Assembly (NCBI GenBank): GCA_963704825.1
Contig: CAVPHV010000018.1
Location: 1-64,000, forward strand
DNA from: CAVPHV01 sp963704825
GTDB lineage: Bacteria; Actinomycetota; Acidimicrobiia; Spongiisociales; UBA5794
Direction: 5' to 3'
DNA length: 64,000 bases
Part shown: positions 50,771 to 59,464 of the stretch, one piece after another
Layout: every line of letters begins with the position of its first letter
Numbering within the stretch: the first letter of the stretch is position 1
The notes under the pieces: model-generated
Databases searched by the model: none
The model's input: the letters and a program-made list of their open reading frames with translations, nothing else
Told to the model about the DNA's origin: nothing
Program-made: the position numbers and the translations under genes

Positions 50771-50875
50771 TTGGCTCAGGCACCCGCCCATATCACCGAG
50801 CTCCGGACCTCGAGAGCCTCCCCTCACCCGGCCATTCTCAAACCAACGTCGCCGGCGATTTGGGTGAAGCGATGA
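50771..50875 (+). CDS. Short leader ORF (34 aa) behind the cassette A riboswitch
   Basis: TTG 50771 lies 6 nt behind GGAG, directly downstream of the riboswitch. The frame (LAQAPAHITELRTSRASP onward) ends in TGA that overlaps the ATG of the next gene (ATGA at 50872). It has no family. Alternatively, ATT 50770 is in frame with the next gene, which would add 34 residues to it. Which is used cannot be told. Confidence 0.4.
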   Translation: MAQAPAHITELRTSRASPHPAILKPTSPAIWVKR

Positions 50876-51834
50876 TCGCTTCGCTAGCCCCGGCGCCGTT
50901 CTTCCTCGACTCGTTTGGCCGCGTTGCGTGGAGTCGCGGAGCGGGTTGTTCCGATATCGCGGCCCTGCTCTCCGACACCCCATCGATCCGGATCGATGGG
51001 GACCTCCGGCGGAGCTGCATGAGGGATCGTGTCGAGCTGCTCGTGACGCGGAGACTGAGCAGCTTCGACCTGGTCTCGATCGTTGTCCCTCATCACGTCG
51101 AGATCGGCCTCGTCGAGTCCGTTACTGCGGCGGTCGGTGATGGACCGCACTCGCAGCTGGCAGCGACCGTCGCTGCGCGTGTCGGCGCGAAACTGGGGGT
51201 ACCGGCTGCGGTCGCTACGGTGTATCGGAGAGAGGATGAGATTCCCGCGGCGCTCGATCGGCTGAACCGGCTCGGTGCGCGCTACCCGAACATCGGGAAG
51301 CTGGCGATCAGCGAGCCTTCAGCGGCGCGTCTGGTCGAGTCCCTGAATCCGGGCACGCTCCTCGTCGTAGGCGCTCCAGGCGGGTCTTGGCTGCAACGCC
51401 AACTCTTCGGTACCGGGCATAGGCTTGTCGTTCGTGCGCCTGGCGGTGCGCTCGTGGTTCGTTCCGCTCCTCGCCGGTGTTTTCAGGATGCGACCTGTCC
51501 GGTTGGAGTTGCGATTGGTGGTGGCCTCATGGTCAAGGATGCGCTACAGGTCCTGGCGCACCCTCTCGTACCGGTCGCTGAAGACGGCCGACTCGTCGGG
51601 TTGGCTCGCGCGGCCGCTCTGTTGGACGCAGACCCCACGCAGTCGGTCGCTGCGGTCATGGAGCCTCCCATCGCGGTCGCCGCTCACGAGCCGACGGCGA
51701 CGGTCACGACTCTCCAGAAGCACTTCGGCGACTCGCCGATCCCCGTCGTCGACTCCGACGGCTACCTGCTCGGGACCATCCCACAGTCGCCGGCGTCGAA
51801 TGCGATTCGAATCCACGCCGATCCTCGATTCTGA
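50872..51834 (+). CDS. USP-like protein with C-terminal CBS pair
   Basis: A 320-aa protein. Residues 1-200 resemble a universal-stress-like domain (IGLVESVTAAVGDGPHSQLAATVAARVGAKLGVPAAV...NPGTLLVVGAPGGSWLQRQLFG), and the last 110 residues form a CBS pair (DALQVLAHPLVPVAEDGRLVGL, FGDSPIPVVDSDGYLLGTI). CBS pairs sense adenosine nucleotides or metals. ATG 50872 is taken; upstream in-frame starts are possible. It is controlled by riboswitch A if that reading is right. Confidence 0.75.
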   Translation: MIASLAPAPFFLDSFGRVAWSRGAGCSDIAALLSDTPSIRIDGDLRRSCMRDRVELLVTRRLSSFDLVSIVVPHHVEIGLVESVTAAVGDGPHSQLAATVAARVGAKLGVPAAVATVYRREDEIPAALDRLNRLGARYPNIGKLAISEPSAARLVESLNPGTLLVVGAPGGSWLQRQLFGTGHRLVVRAPGGALVVRSAPRRCFQDATCPVGVAIGGGLMVKDALQVLAHPLVPVAEDGRLVGLARAAALLDADPTQSVAAVMEPPIAVAAHEPTATVTTLQKHFGDSPIPVVDSDGYLLGTIPQSPASNAIRIHADPRF

Positions 51835-51846
51835 GCAGCTCGACCG

Positions 51847-52106
51847 GTGGTACTCGCGCCAAAGGGCGATCAACTACTGAAGACGCCCGAGGCGACAATC
51901 GCCAGCGAGGATCTGACCAGGCTCAGTCGAGTCGCTCTCAAGCTCGAGTACGGAACGGTCGGATGGAACGTCGGCGAAGCAGTGCTCACGATTGGGTTGG
52001 GCGCCGCGGCCTCATCGTTGGCGTTGATCGGATTTTGGGAATCGCCGCCGCCCGTGAGGCAGTAGAGAACCGGCACGAGGCCAACGACCTCCACCGACCG
52101 AGCTGA
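51847..52106 (+). pseudogene. Internally deleted cation diffusion facilitator
   Basis: The first part reads LSRVALKLEYGTVGWNVGEAVLTIGLGAAASSLALIGF, the first two membrane helices of a CDF-type cation exporter, then stops after a frameshift. A second frame continues ILGIAAAREAVENRHEANDLHRPS to a TGA at 52106, which looks like the C-terminal end of the same family. The intervening four helices are missing, so this is the scar of a large deletion of a metal exporter gene. Confidence 0.6.
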
Positions 52107-52163
52107 CCCGCCCTGCGGACAGGCCTGGCACCGTGGATCGATCGACTGGTGGCCGCGAGATCC

Positions 52164-52493
52164 TCAGATATGCGAGCGCCGCTCGTCGGCCGCGCGGTCG
52201 GCGCTGAGGTCGGCAAACAATCCGAGGAGCGAGCCGATTTCGATGCCCTGCTCATGAGGGTGTCGGAAGCTTTCGCTTGACTTGACCCGGTAGCGGTTGC
52301 GACGGCCGATCCTCTCATGGCTCAGATAGCCGGCGGCTTCGAGATCGGCCACGATGCGATGCGTAGACCGTTCCGTGATGTCCGCCACGGCGGCGATGTC
52401 GCGGGCGCGCAGGTCGGGGTTCTGTGCGATCACGATGAGGACGCGTGCATGACTGGTAAGGAAGGTCCAAGGCCGGTTGTGGTCGTCACCCAT
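52164..52493 (-). CDS. Winged-helix transcription regulator (MarR/ArsR-like)
   Basis: A 109-aa protein: LTSHARVLIVIAQNPDLRARDIAAVADITERSTHRIVADLEAAGYLSHERIGRRNRYRV is a winged helix-turn-helix with a beta wing. ATG 52493 is taken; ATG 52532 would add 13 residues. It is divergent from cassette B, and a palindrome (52537-52558) lies between. The likely target is cassette B, and possibly A, which has half the site. No metal ligands are obvious. Confidence 0.75.
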   Translation of the reverse strand: MGDDHNRPWTFLTSHARVLIVIAQNPDLRARDIAAVADITERSTHRIVADLEAAGYLSHERIGRRNRYRVKSSESFRHPHEQGIEIGSLLGLFADLSADRAADERRSHI

Positions 52494-52536
52494 GCTGTCC
52501 ACCGTCCCCTTATCGTGCGTGGCCGGTTTCATGACA

Positions 52537-52558
52537 TCTAGGGACGATATACCCTAGA
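52537..52558. promoter_or_regulatory. Candidate operator (7-bp inverted repeat) over the cassette B promoter
   Basis: TCTAGGG at 52537-52543 and CCCTAGA at 52552-52558 are exact inverted repeats with 8 bp between. The right arm overlaps the -35 box of cassette B (52555-52560). The site sits just upstream of the winged-helix gene, so it could serve autoregulation and repression of cassette B. Cassette A has only one arm (TCTAGA). Confidence 0.6.
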
Positions 52559-52583
52559 CACGCCAGAAATGTCGTGTCATATT
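52555..52583 (+). promoter_or_regulatory. Promoter of cassette B (upstream of the second Mn riboswitch)
   Basis: TAGACA at 52555-52560 and CATATT at 52578-52583 have a 17-bp spacer, matching cassette A (TAGACA-17-TATATA). The last spacer bases (TCGTGT) and the positions of the riboswitch after it are the same. Confidence 0.65.
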
Positions 52584-52592
52584 TAGCAGTAC

Positions 52593-52709
52593 AAGGGGAG
52601 TATCCCGAAACGAGTCAAGCCGTCAGCACGGCCGCAAGGCCCGGCTTGCTGGCCCCTTCTTGGGGCGGGAGAGACTTTCGCAACGGACGATCACCGTCTC
52701 ACGAAGGTC
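52593..52709 (+). promoter_or_regulatory. yybP-ykoY (Mn2+) riboswitch, cassette B
   Basis: AAGGGGAGTA at 52594-52603, GCCGTCAGCACGGC at 52619-52632 and GGGAGAGACTTTCG at 52667-52680 match the class consensus and cassette A. The spacing is also the same. GACTTTCG can pair (one G-U) with CGAAGGTC at 52702-52709, which ends 2 nt before the AGGAG ribosome site. Cassettes A and B share about the same layout from -35 to ribosome site, so one is a copy of the other. Confidence 0.85.
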
Positions 52710-52722
52710 ACAGGAGCCGGCA

Positions 52723-53196
52723 ATGGCCACCACACTCCCCCGATTTGCACCGACGACCACCACGGGCTTGCGTCGCCTCCTCCTGGTGCGCCGTGCCTCG
52801 ATAGCTCGGAGCGCCGAGTCGCTGCGTCGTGAGGCTGTCGATGCGCTCAGCCAACGGGATCTCAGCGACATGCTCGACCACGACGACCCGTCTGCAGATT
52901 CCGATGGTGCTGCGACTCTGATGTTGATCGAGCGGGCCGAGCAGCGTCACTGGGAGGTCGAGCAGGCTCTAGCGCGGCTCGACAACGGAACGTACGGGTA
53001 CTGCGCGAGCTGTGGGGCCGGTATCCCATTGGAGCGACTTCGGGCGTTGCCGGCCACCACAACTTGTGTCGCCTGTAGCGATCGGTCGTCTTACCGGAGC
53101 CGCGGTCAGATCGACAAAGACCGCGACCTATCGCGCCATCGTCGCTGGCGGTCGCCATCAATCCGCGGCGGATCGGGCTCGGAGCTCGCACGATGA
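52723..53196 (+). CDS. DksA/TraR-type zinc-finger protein 1 (157 aa)
   Basis: ATG 52723 lies 6 nt behind AGGAG. Residues 20-80 are helical (ESLRREAVDALSQRDLSDML), then the finger: YCASCGAGIPLERLRALPAT followed by CVAC, the C4 arrangement. A basic, Ser/Arg-rich tail (about 115-157) is unlike the usual family end. The first gene of the riboswitch B transcript. An RNA polymerase-binding regulator by family, but unproven in actinobacteria. Confidence 0.85.
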   Translation: MATTLPRFAPTTTTGLRRLLLVRRASIARSAESLRREAVDALSQRDLSDMLDHDDPSADSDGAATLMLIERAEQRHWEVEQALARLDNGTYGYCASCGAGIPLERLRALPATTTCVACSDRSSYRSRGQIDKDRDLSRHRRWRSPSIRGGSGSELAR

Positions 53197-53507
53197 GGGT
53201 GTTGTCTACTTCTGAGTGGCGGCAGCAGTCCCAGCTCCTCGACGAACGGGCCCGATTGCGGAGCCTGTTCGAGGAGCTGCGCGATGCGGCGACGAGTCGC
53301 GGGGACTACGAACCTCACGACGTCACCGATGACGAGGCCGCCATCCAGGCTGATGTGATCGAGGCTCGCCTCGCCGCAATCGATGGCGCCCTCGACCGCA
53401 TCAAGTCGGGCGGCTACGGGCTGTGCGCGGCGTGCGGGGCAGCCATCGCCGAGGCGCGACTCGACGCCCTCCCTGCCACCCGCGTCTGCCGGGGATGTGC
53501 AAGATGA
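53193..53507 (+). CDS. DksA/TraR-type zinc-finger protein 2 (104 aa)
   Basis: ATG 53193 overlaps the previous stop as ATGA. Residues 5-70 are helical with acidic TDDEAAIQADVIEARLAAIDGAL, then the finger CAACGAAIAEARLDALPATRVCRGC. Compact version of its neighbour; the two are likely paralogues. Expressed with riboswitch B. Confidence 0.85.
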   Translation: MRVLSTSEWRQQSQLLDERARLRSLFEELRDAATSRGDYEPHDVTDDEAAIQADVIEARLAAIDGALDRIKSGGYGLCAACGAAIAEARLDALPATRVCRGCAR

Positions 53508-53564
53508 TCAGGCGGCCGATGAAGAAGCACCCGTCGGGCGATCAACCGATCCTGAGGAGCCGAG

Positions 53565-54296
53565 ATGCATACGGTTGAAGAGGCCATGACGGCAGATGTC
53601 GTCACTGTCGAGCCCGATGCGCCGGTGACGTTCGCGGCCAGGATCATGCGTGACGCCGGCGTAAGCGGGCTACCCGTGGTCGACTGCGACGGTTGCGTGG
53701 TGGGGATCGTGACCGAAGCCGACCTGCTGCATCGCGCCGTAGTCCCAGACTCGGCCGACGCTGAAGCCAAGCGCAGCGCACCTGACCGGTGGCCGGGCTC
53801 TACCGTCGCCGACCTGATGAGTCGCGAGGTGATCGGGGTACGCCGGGAAGACCCTTTGGCGAAGGCAGCCCGATTGATGGAGAAGGCCCGGGTTCGACGC
53901 CTCGTCGTCGTAGGGAACGGGTTTGCGCTGGAAGGGATCATCTCGAGAAGCGACGTCGTTGCCGCTCTCGCCCGGTCCGATACCGACATCGAGGCAGAGA
54001 TCCGCGCCGAGGTGGTCGGCCACATCCTGGGGATCGACCCCGACACCATCGACGTCTCGGTGCACCAGGGCGTTGTCACCCTGCGCGGTTCGGTGACGCG
54101 CCGCCGGGAAGCGGTCCGGCTCGAGCGCCTCGCAAACAGCGTCCTCGGGGTGAGCCGCATCGACAGCTCCGTGACGTGGCAGATCGACAACAGTCTTGCG
54201 GGCCGGGTACCACGACTCGGCTACTTCACCGAGCGCCGACACGCAACCCGTGGTGGCCACGACGACGCTACCAAGGACAACGGAGGAGGAATGTGA
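53565..54296 (+). CDS. CBS-pair plus BON domain protein
   Basis: A 243-aa protein: a CBS pair at about 1-140 (VEEAMTADVVTVEPDAP, SGLPVVDCDGCVVGIVTEADL, DLMSREVIGVRREDP, LEGIISRSDVVAAL) and a BON domain at about 145-210 (DIEAEIRAEVVGHILGIDPDTI, VSVHQGVVTLRGSV). This pairing is common in stress islands near USP proteins. GAGGAG precedes ATG 53565. Presumed ligand: adenine nucleotide; partner unknown. Confidence 0.9.
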   Translation: MHTVEEAMTADVVTVEPDAPVTFAARIMRDAGVSGLPVVDCDGCVVGIVTEADLLHRAVVPDSADAEAKRSAPDRWPGSTVADLMSREVIGVRREDPLAKAARLMEKARVRRLVVVGNGFALEGIISRSDVVAALARSDTDIEAEIRAEVVGHILGIDPDTIDVSVHQGVVTLRGSVTRRREAVRLERLANSVLGVSRIDSSVTWQIDNSLAGRVPRLGYFTERRHATRGGHDDATKDNGGGM

Positions 54297-55270
54297 TGGA
54301 CAGGTTCAAGAGCATTCTCGTGGCGGCCTCCCCGGGGCACCTCGAACCGATGACGCTACGCGCCGCGACCAGACTGGCTACCACCAACAACGCGCATCTC
54401 ACCGTTCTCGATGTGGTCCCGCCACTCCCCCGGTTCCGGAAGTCCATCGAAGTCGAGGGCAAGGTGATCGACGTGGAGGCGGCGCTACTCCGAGACCGGA
54501 CGGAACGGCTGCGGCAGTTGGCAGCAAACGTCCGTGCCAACGAGAACGCGGACGTGGTGGTGAAGATCGGTGAGCCCTTCGTTGAAGTCATCCGCCACGT
54601 GTTGATACATGGCAACGATCTGGTGATGGTGGGCGGCTGCGAGCTGGCAAGGGGCGAGACACCCGAATTCGGCAGCGGCGTGATGCACCTACTGCGGAAA
54701 TGCCCGGTGCCGGTGTGGGTGATGCGCCCATCCCGGGCCCACAAGCTACGTATCTTGGCGCTGATCGACCCCGACCCCGGCGATCCGGTACGCGACGAGC
54801 TGAACGACCTTGTGATGGAGCTGGCAACATCACTCACCCACCGCGAGGACGCCGTATTGCACGTCGCCCACGCCTGGAGCCTGGTGGGCGAATCAACGCT
54901 TCGGTCCTCCCCTTTCGTGGGGCTCCCCGCTGAGATAGTCGATGTCATGGTCGGATCGGCGGAGGCCACCCATCGCGAGCACATCGACGCCCTGATGGAG
55001 AAATACCGAGTAACGGAATCGGGCGCGTCGGTGCACCTGGTGGCAGGCGACGCCGGCAGAGTATTGCCTCGCCTGGCAGAGAGCCTCGATATCGGGCTGA
55101 TCGTGATGGGCACCGTGGCCCGCACCGGATTGAGCGGGTTGATCATCGGCAACACCGCCGAAACGATCCTGCGTTCGGTGCGTTGTTCGGTGCTGGCGGT
55201 CAAACCCACAGGGTTCACGACGCCGGTCAAACTCGCACGGCCCGCCAAAGCCAAGCAAGCGACGCCCTGA
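54296..55270 (+). CDS. Tandem universal stress protein
   Basis: A 324-aa protein with two USP domains. The first starts FKSILVAASPGHLEPMTLRAATRLA and includes DLVMVGG; the second ends GLIVMGTVARTGLSGLIIGNTAETILRSVRCSVLAVKP, the GxxGxxxG ATP-loop motif being complete. Its ATG overlaps the previous stop as TGATG. Two-domain USPs act in dormancy and oxidative or starvation stress in actinobacteria. Confidence 0.9.
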   Translation: MDRFKSILVAASPGHLEPMTLRAATRLATTNNAHLTVLDVVPPLPRFRKSIEVEGKVIDVEAALLRDRTERLRQLAANVRANENADVVVKIGEPFVEVIRHVLIHGNDLVMVGGCELARGETPEFGSGVMHLLRKCPVPVWVMRPSRAHKLRILALIDPDPGDPVRDELNDLVMELATSLTHREDAVLHVAHAWSLVGESTLRSSPFVGLPAEIVDVMVGSAEATHREHIDALMEKYRVTESGASVHLVAGDAGRVLPRLAESLDIGLIVMGTVARTGLSGLIIGNTAETILRSVRCSVLAVKPTGFTTPVKLARPAKAKQATP

Positions 55271-57786
55271 TGGCCGTCGGCGACTCGACGGGTACCGGCA
55301 CCTTCACCGAGCCCACCTCGACATTGGTCCAGGGCCTGACCGCAGACGAAGCTGCTCGGCGGCTCGAGGCGCACGGCCCCAACCTCCTCCCCGAGGCCCA
55401 ACCAATCCCGTGGTGGACACGGGTGGGGCGGCAGCTACGAAGTCCGATCATCTACATTCTGCTGTTCGCACTGGCGTTCGACGCGGCGATTTGGGTGATC
55501 GAGGGCGCACAGGGCTGGCCGATCGAATCCATCGCCATCCTGGTGATCCTCGCCTTCAACACCATCATGGGCGTATGGCAGGAATACCGGGCCGAAGATG
55601 CCCTTGCCCGACTCAAAGAACTCGCCGCCCCGCAGGTGTGGGTCCGCCGCGACGGCCGCCTCACCCAGATTCCGGCCGCAGAACTCGTGCCCGGAGACTT
55701 GGCACGGGTGGAAGCGGGTGACCGCATCCCTGCCGACGGCGTCCTGACCGGCGAGCAGGGTCTGATGGTGGACGAGTCGATGCTTACCGGCGAGTCGGTA
55801 CCGGTCGACCGGGCCGTCACCGACGAAGTCTTCTCCGGAACGTTGACGGTGCGGGGCATTGCCTGGGTGGCAGTCACCAGGACCGGCCCGGGCTCAGCGA
55901 TGGGGCGCATCGCCGGGATGCTGGCCGACGTCGAGACAGAATCAACACCCCTCGAACGCCGCCTGACCCATTTCGGGCACCGCATCGCCCGCTGGGTGGC
56001 GGCCCTCGCGGTGATCCTCATGGTGGCTGGGGTCGGCATCGAGGGGATCGACCGCATCGACGAAGCCCTCATCTTTGCGGTGGCGGTCGCCGTGGCGGCC
56101 GTACCTGAGGGCCTTCCAGCAGTGCTGACCTTGACGCTGGCGCTCGGCACCGAACGCATGGCCTCCCGCAAAGCCGTCGTGCGGCGCCTCTCGGCAGTCG
56201 AGGCGCTCGGCTCAGTCACCGTCATCGCCACAGACAAGACCGGCACCCTCACCGAGAACACGATGACCGTGCGTGACCTGAACTCACCCGACGAATCGCG
56301 GGCACTGCTGGCGATGGTGCTCGCCGCCGAGGCCGAACCAGACGGAGCCTCGGGCGACCCCCTCGAAATCGGCCTCTATGCCTACGCGGTGGAGCACGGC
56401 GTCGACCCTGCCGCCGAGCGCACCCGCCGCAAGCGGATCTCGGAGCGCCCCTTCGATTCGGAATGGAAGTACATACGGGTCACCGTGCTCGAAGACGGCG
56501 AGCCGGTCTCGTACCTCAAGGGCGCACCAGAAGTGCTCCTATACATGAGCCAACTCACCAGTGAGGAACGACAAGCATGGGAAGCACGAATCGACACTGC
56601 CGCCGCCGACGGCAACCGCATGCTTGCCCTGGCGTGGGCACCCGGCGAAACCGACACCGAGATCACCTGGCTGGGCACCGTTGCCCTGTGGGACCCGCCC
56701 CGACCTGAGGTGCCGGCCGCCATCGCGGCCACCCAACGGGCGGGAATCCGGGTGCTCATGATCACCGGCGATCACCCGGCTACCGCCAAGGCCATCGCCA
56801 ACGCTATCGGCATCGCAGGCGACGAGGCGATGACCGGCGACCAGCTCGATCGGCTCGGCCCCGAGGAACTCGCCGAAAGGGCCGGACACGTGGGTGTCTT
56901 CGCCCGGGTCAACCCTGAGCACAAACTCGCCCTCGTCGACGCCCTCAAAGCCAACGGCGAGATTGTCGCCATGACCGGAGACGGCGTCAACGACGCCCCC
57001 GCCCTCAAACGAGCCGACGTCGGCGTCGCCATGGGCCAACGAGGAAGCGACGTCAGCCGCGAAGTCGCCGACCTCGTGCTCCTCGACGACAACTTCGCCA
57101 CCATCACCGCCGCGGTCGAAGAAGGCCGCAGCATCTACGCCAACATCCTCAAATTCATCCGGTTCCTCTTCTCCACCAACGTCGCCCTTGTGCTTCTCAT
57201 CGCCATCGGCGTCACCGGCGCCGCACTCCTCGATCTGCGCGACGAAGCCGGGAACCTGCTCGTACCCCTGCTCGCCGTCCAACTGCTGTGGATCAACATC
57301 ATCGCCGACGGCCCGCCCGCCCTCGCTCTCGGGCTCGACCGCAACCCCGGCATGATGACCCAACGTCCCCGATCGCCGTCTGCGCCGCTGCTCACCCGGG
57401 CCGGCATTCGGTTCATCCTCACCACGGGGATCCTCAAAGCATCCGCAGGGCTGACGCTGTTCTTCGCTTTGCCTGCGCTCGGCTACGCCGCCGCCGTCAC
57501 CATGACCGCCGTCTTCCTGTACGAATCACTCGCACAACTCGCCTTCGCCTACCCCGCTCGCCGCATCGGGACCCGACCGGCCCCCAACCACGTCCTCAAC
57601 TCCATCATCGTCGCCAGCGTCGCGCTCCAGATCGTCACCATCACCTTCCCGCCGCTGCGCACCATGCTCGGGCTCGTCCCTCTCGAGGTACCGGTCGTCG
57701 CGTTCGTAGCCATAGCGTTGTTGATCACAGTGCTCGGAGCGGAAACCTGGACGCGGCGCACGACAAGGAACGGAGCAACGTCATGA
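55270..57786 (+). CDS. P-type cation-transporting ATPase (Ca2+/Mn2+-like)
   Basis: An 838-aa P2-type pump: actuator motif MLTGESVPV, VAVAVAAVPEGLPAVLTLTLALG (M4 with PEGLP), phosphorylation site DKTGTLTEN, and hinge MTGDGVNDAPALK. QLLWINIIADGPPALALG gives the M6 Asn and Asp for cation binding. Ca2+, Mn2+ or Mg2+ are the possible cargoes. Its place in a transcript behind a Mn2+ riboswitch favours Mn2+ (and perhaps Ca2+) export. ATG 55270 overlaps the USP stop as TGATG. Confidence 0.92.
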   Translation: MAVGDSTGTGTFTEPTSTLVQGLTADEAARRLEAHGPNLLPEAQPIPWWTRVGRQLRSPIIYILLFALAFDAAIWVIEGAQGWPIESIAILVILAFNTIMGVWQEYRAEDALARLKELAAPQVWVRRDGRLTQIPAAELVPGDLARVEAGDRIPADGVLTGEQGLMVDESMLTGESVPVDRAVTDEVFSGTLTVRGIAWVAVTRTGPGSAMGRIAGMLADVETESTPLERRLTHFGHRIARWVAALAVILMVAGVGIEGIDRIDEALIFAVAVAVAAVPEGLPAVLTLTLALGTERMASRKAVVRRLSAVEALGSVTVIATDKTGTLTENTMTVRDLNSPDESRALLAMVLAAEAEPDGASGDPLEIGLYAYAVEHGVDPAAERTRRKRISERPFDSEWKYIRVTVLEDGEPVSYLKGAPEVLLYMSQLTSEERQAWEARIDTAAADGNRMLALAWAPGETDTEITWLGTVALWDPPRPEVPAAIAATQRAGIRVLMITGDHPATAKAIANAIGIAGDEAMTGDQLDRLGPEELAERAGHVGVFARVNPEHKLALVDALKANGEIVAMTGDGVNDAPALKRADVGVAMGQRGSDVSREVADLVLLDDNFATITAAVEEGRSIYANILKFIRFLFSTNVALVLLIAIGVTGAALLDLRDEAGNLLVPLLAVQLLWINIIADGPPALALGLDRNPGMMTQRPRSPSAPLLTRAGIRFILTTGILKASAGLTLFFALPALGYAAAVTMTAVFLYESLAQLAFAYPARRIGTRPAPNHVLNSIIVASVALQIVTITFPPLRTMLGLVPLEVPVVAFVAIALLITVLGAETWTRRTTRNGATS

Positions 57787-57847
57787 CGGCGTCGCACCGG
57801 CTGGAACCCCACCCCGATCGTCAGTTCGGCGCTGGGTAGGCCACCTC

Positions 57848-59464
57848 ATGGATGTCGAGATCATCCTCGTGGCCTTCGCCTTTGGATTCGGTTCTCAGCG
57901 CATCGGTCTCCCCCCGCTCGTTGGCTACCTCGTTGCCGGGTTCGTGCTCCACGGCTTGGGTCACGAAACCAACGGCGCGATCGAACTGATCGCCGAAGTC
58001 GGCGTACTGCTGCTGTTGTTCGGCATTGGCCTGCGCCTACGCCCCTCGATGTTGGTTCGGACGGAAGTGTGGGCCGTTGCCAGCGTCCAGATGGCTGCCA
58101 CCACGGCAATCATCGGAGGGCTGTTCCTCGCCCTCGGCGCCCTGGGACTTCCCCTGGCGGCGGGCCTCGCCCCGGCCGAGGCCGCTCTCATCGGGTTCGC
58201 CTTCTCATTCTCGAGCACCGTCTTTGCCGTCAAGGCACTCGAGGAACGCAACGAAGCTGCTTCGCTGTCCGGTCGCCTCGCCATCGGCATTCTCATCATG
58301 CAGGATTTGTTCGCCGTCGCGTTTCTCGCATTCGCGGCTAACGACGCCCCGTCACTGTGGGCGCTCCCTCTGCTCATTGGCATCATCCTTGCGCGACCCA
58401 TCTTCGGCTGGTTCCTCCGACACAGCGGCCACGGAGAACTCCTGCTGTTGCTCGGTTTAGCCCTGGCGGTGGGCCTTGGCGCAGCCGTCTTCGAGGCGGT
58501 CGGACTCAAACCGGATCTGGGAGCACTGATCGTCGGCATGACTGTGGCGGGTCTACCCAAGGCCCACGAGTTGTCCGATCGGCTACTCGGTCTCACAGAC
58601 CTGCTTCTCGTGGGGTTCTTTCTCTCGATCGGCCTCGGTGGCGCCCCCGGCTCATCGGCACTCGCGGTGGCCGCTATCGCGCTGGCGCTGGTTGTGATCA
58701 AGGCAGCCGGGTTTCTGGTGCTCTTGTCGCGATTCCGGCTCCGTGCCCGCACCTCGCTCCACACCTCGCTCACTTTGGCTACCTACAGCGAGTTCGGGCT
58801 CATCGTGGCCGCCGCCGGAGTCAACAGAGGCTTGCTCGACCAGCAATGGCTCTCCGGAATGGCAGTGGCGGTCGCCGTATCCTTCGCGGCGGCCGCGGCT
58901 CTCAACGAAGCGCGCTACAACCTCTACCGGCGCTGGTCGCGTCCGCTGGTCAGTCTCGAACGACACCCGATTCAGCCCGAAGACGCCCTCGTAGAACCCA
59001 CCGCCGCCCGCAGCGTCGTCTTCGGCATGGGGCGCGTCGGACAAGGCGCATACGACGAACTCGCGCACCGCCACGGCACCGTCGTCCTGGGAGTCGACCG
59101 CCGCGACGCAACCGTTGCCTTGAACCTCGAAGCAGGACGCAATGTGCTGCGCGGCGACGCACTCGACCGCGATTTCTGGGAGCGCCTCCGCCTCCACCCC
59201 GGACTCGAGCTGGTAGTCCTGGCAATGAGCGACCACCAAGCCAACCTCGAGGCCGCCCGCCGAGTCAGAGACTTCCTCCCGGCTGTCCATGTCGCCGCTG
59301 CTGCCACGTACCCGGACCAGGTGGCCGAACTCGAAGCAGCCGGCGTCGACATCGCCACCAACCTCTACGAAGAGGCCGGACAAGGCATCGCCGACGGCGC
59401 CTGCGTCCTCCTCGATTCCCGTCAGCACAGTACCTCGTCGAGAGAAGACTGGAGACCCATATGA
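57848..59464 (+). CDS. Kef-type cation/proton antiporter with TrkA-N domain (CPA2)
   Basis: A 538-aa protein with about 12 membrane helices (residues 1-375; GFAFSFSSTVFAVKALEERNE is the ion-path motif) and a cytosolic RCK/TrkA-N domain from about 390 with VVFGMGRVGQGAYDELA (dinucleotide loop). Exports K+ or Na+ in exchange for protons and is gated by nucleotide. A short 18-codon ORF (57783-57839) overlaps the ATPase stop and may couple translation. ATG 57848. Confidence 0.9.
   Translation: MDVEIILVAFAFGFGSQRIGLPPLVGYLVAGFVLHGLGHETNGAIELIAEVGVLLLLFGIGLRLRPSMLVRTEVWAVASVQMAATTAIIGGLFLALGALGLPLAAGLAPAEAALIGFAFSFSSTVFAVKALEERNEAASLSGRLAIGILIMQDLFAVAFLAFAANDAPSLWALPLLIGIILARPIFGWFLRHSGHGELLLLLGLALAVGLGAAVFEAVGLKPDLGALIVGMTVAGLPKAHELSDRLLGLTDLLLVGFFLSIGLGGAPGSSALAVAAIALALVVIKAAGFLVLLSRFRLRARTSLHTSLTLATYSEFGLIVAAAGVNRGLLDQQWLSGMAVAVAVSFAAAAALNEARYNLYRRWSRPLVSLERHPIQPEDALVEPTAARSVVFGMGRVGQGAYDELAHRHGTVVLGVDRRDATVALNLEAGRNVLRGDALDRDFWERLRLHPGLELVVLAMSDHQANLEAARRVRDFLPAVHVAAAATYPDQVAELEAAGVDIATNLYEEAGQGIADGACVLLDSRQHSTSSREDWRPI

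Noticed and set aside
57783..57839. 18-codon ORF between the P-type ATPase and antiporter genes
   Set aside because: Too short to support as a gene; it may simply couple translation, and is noted in the antiporter entry.
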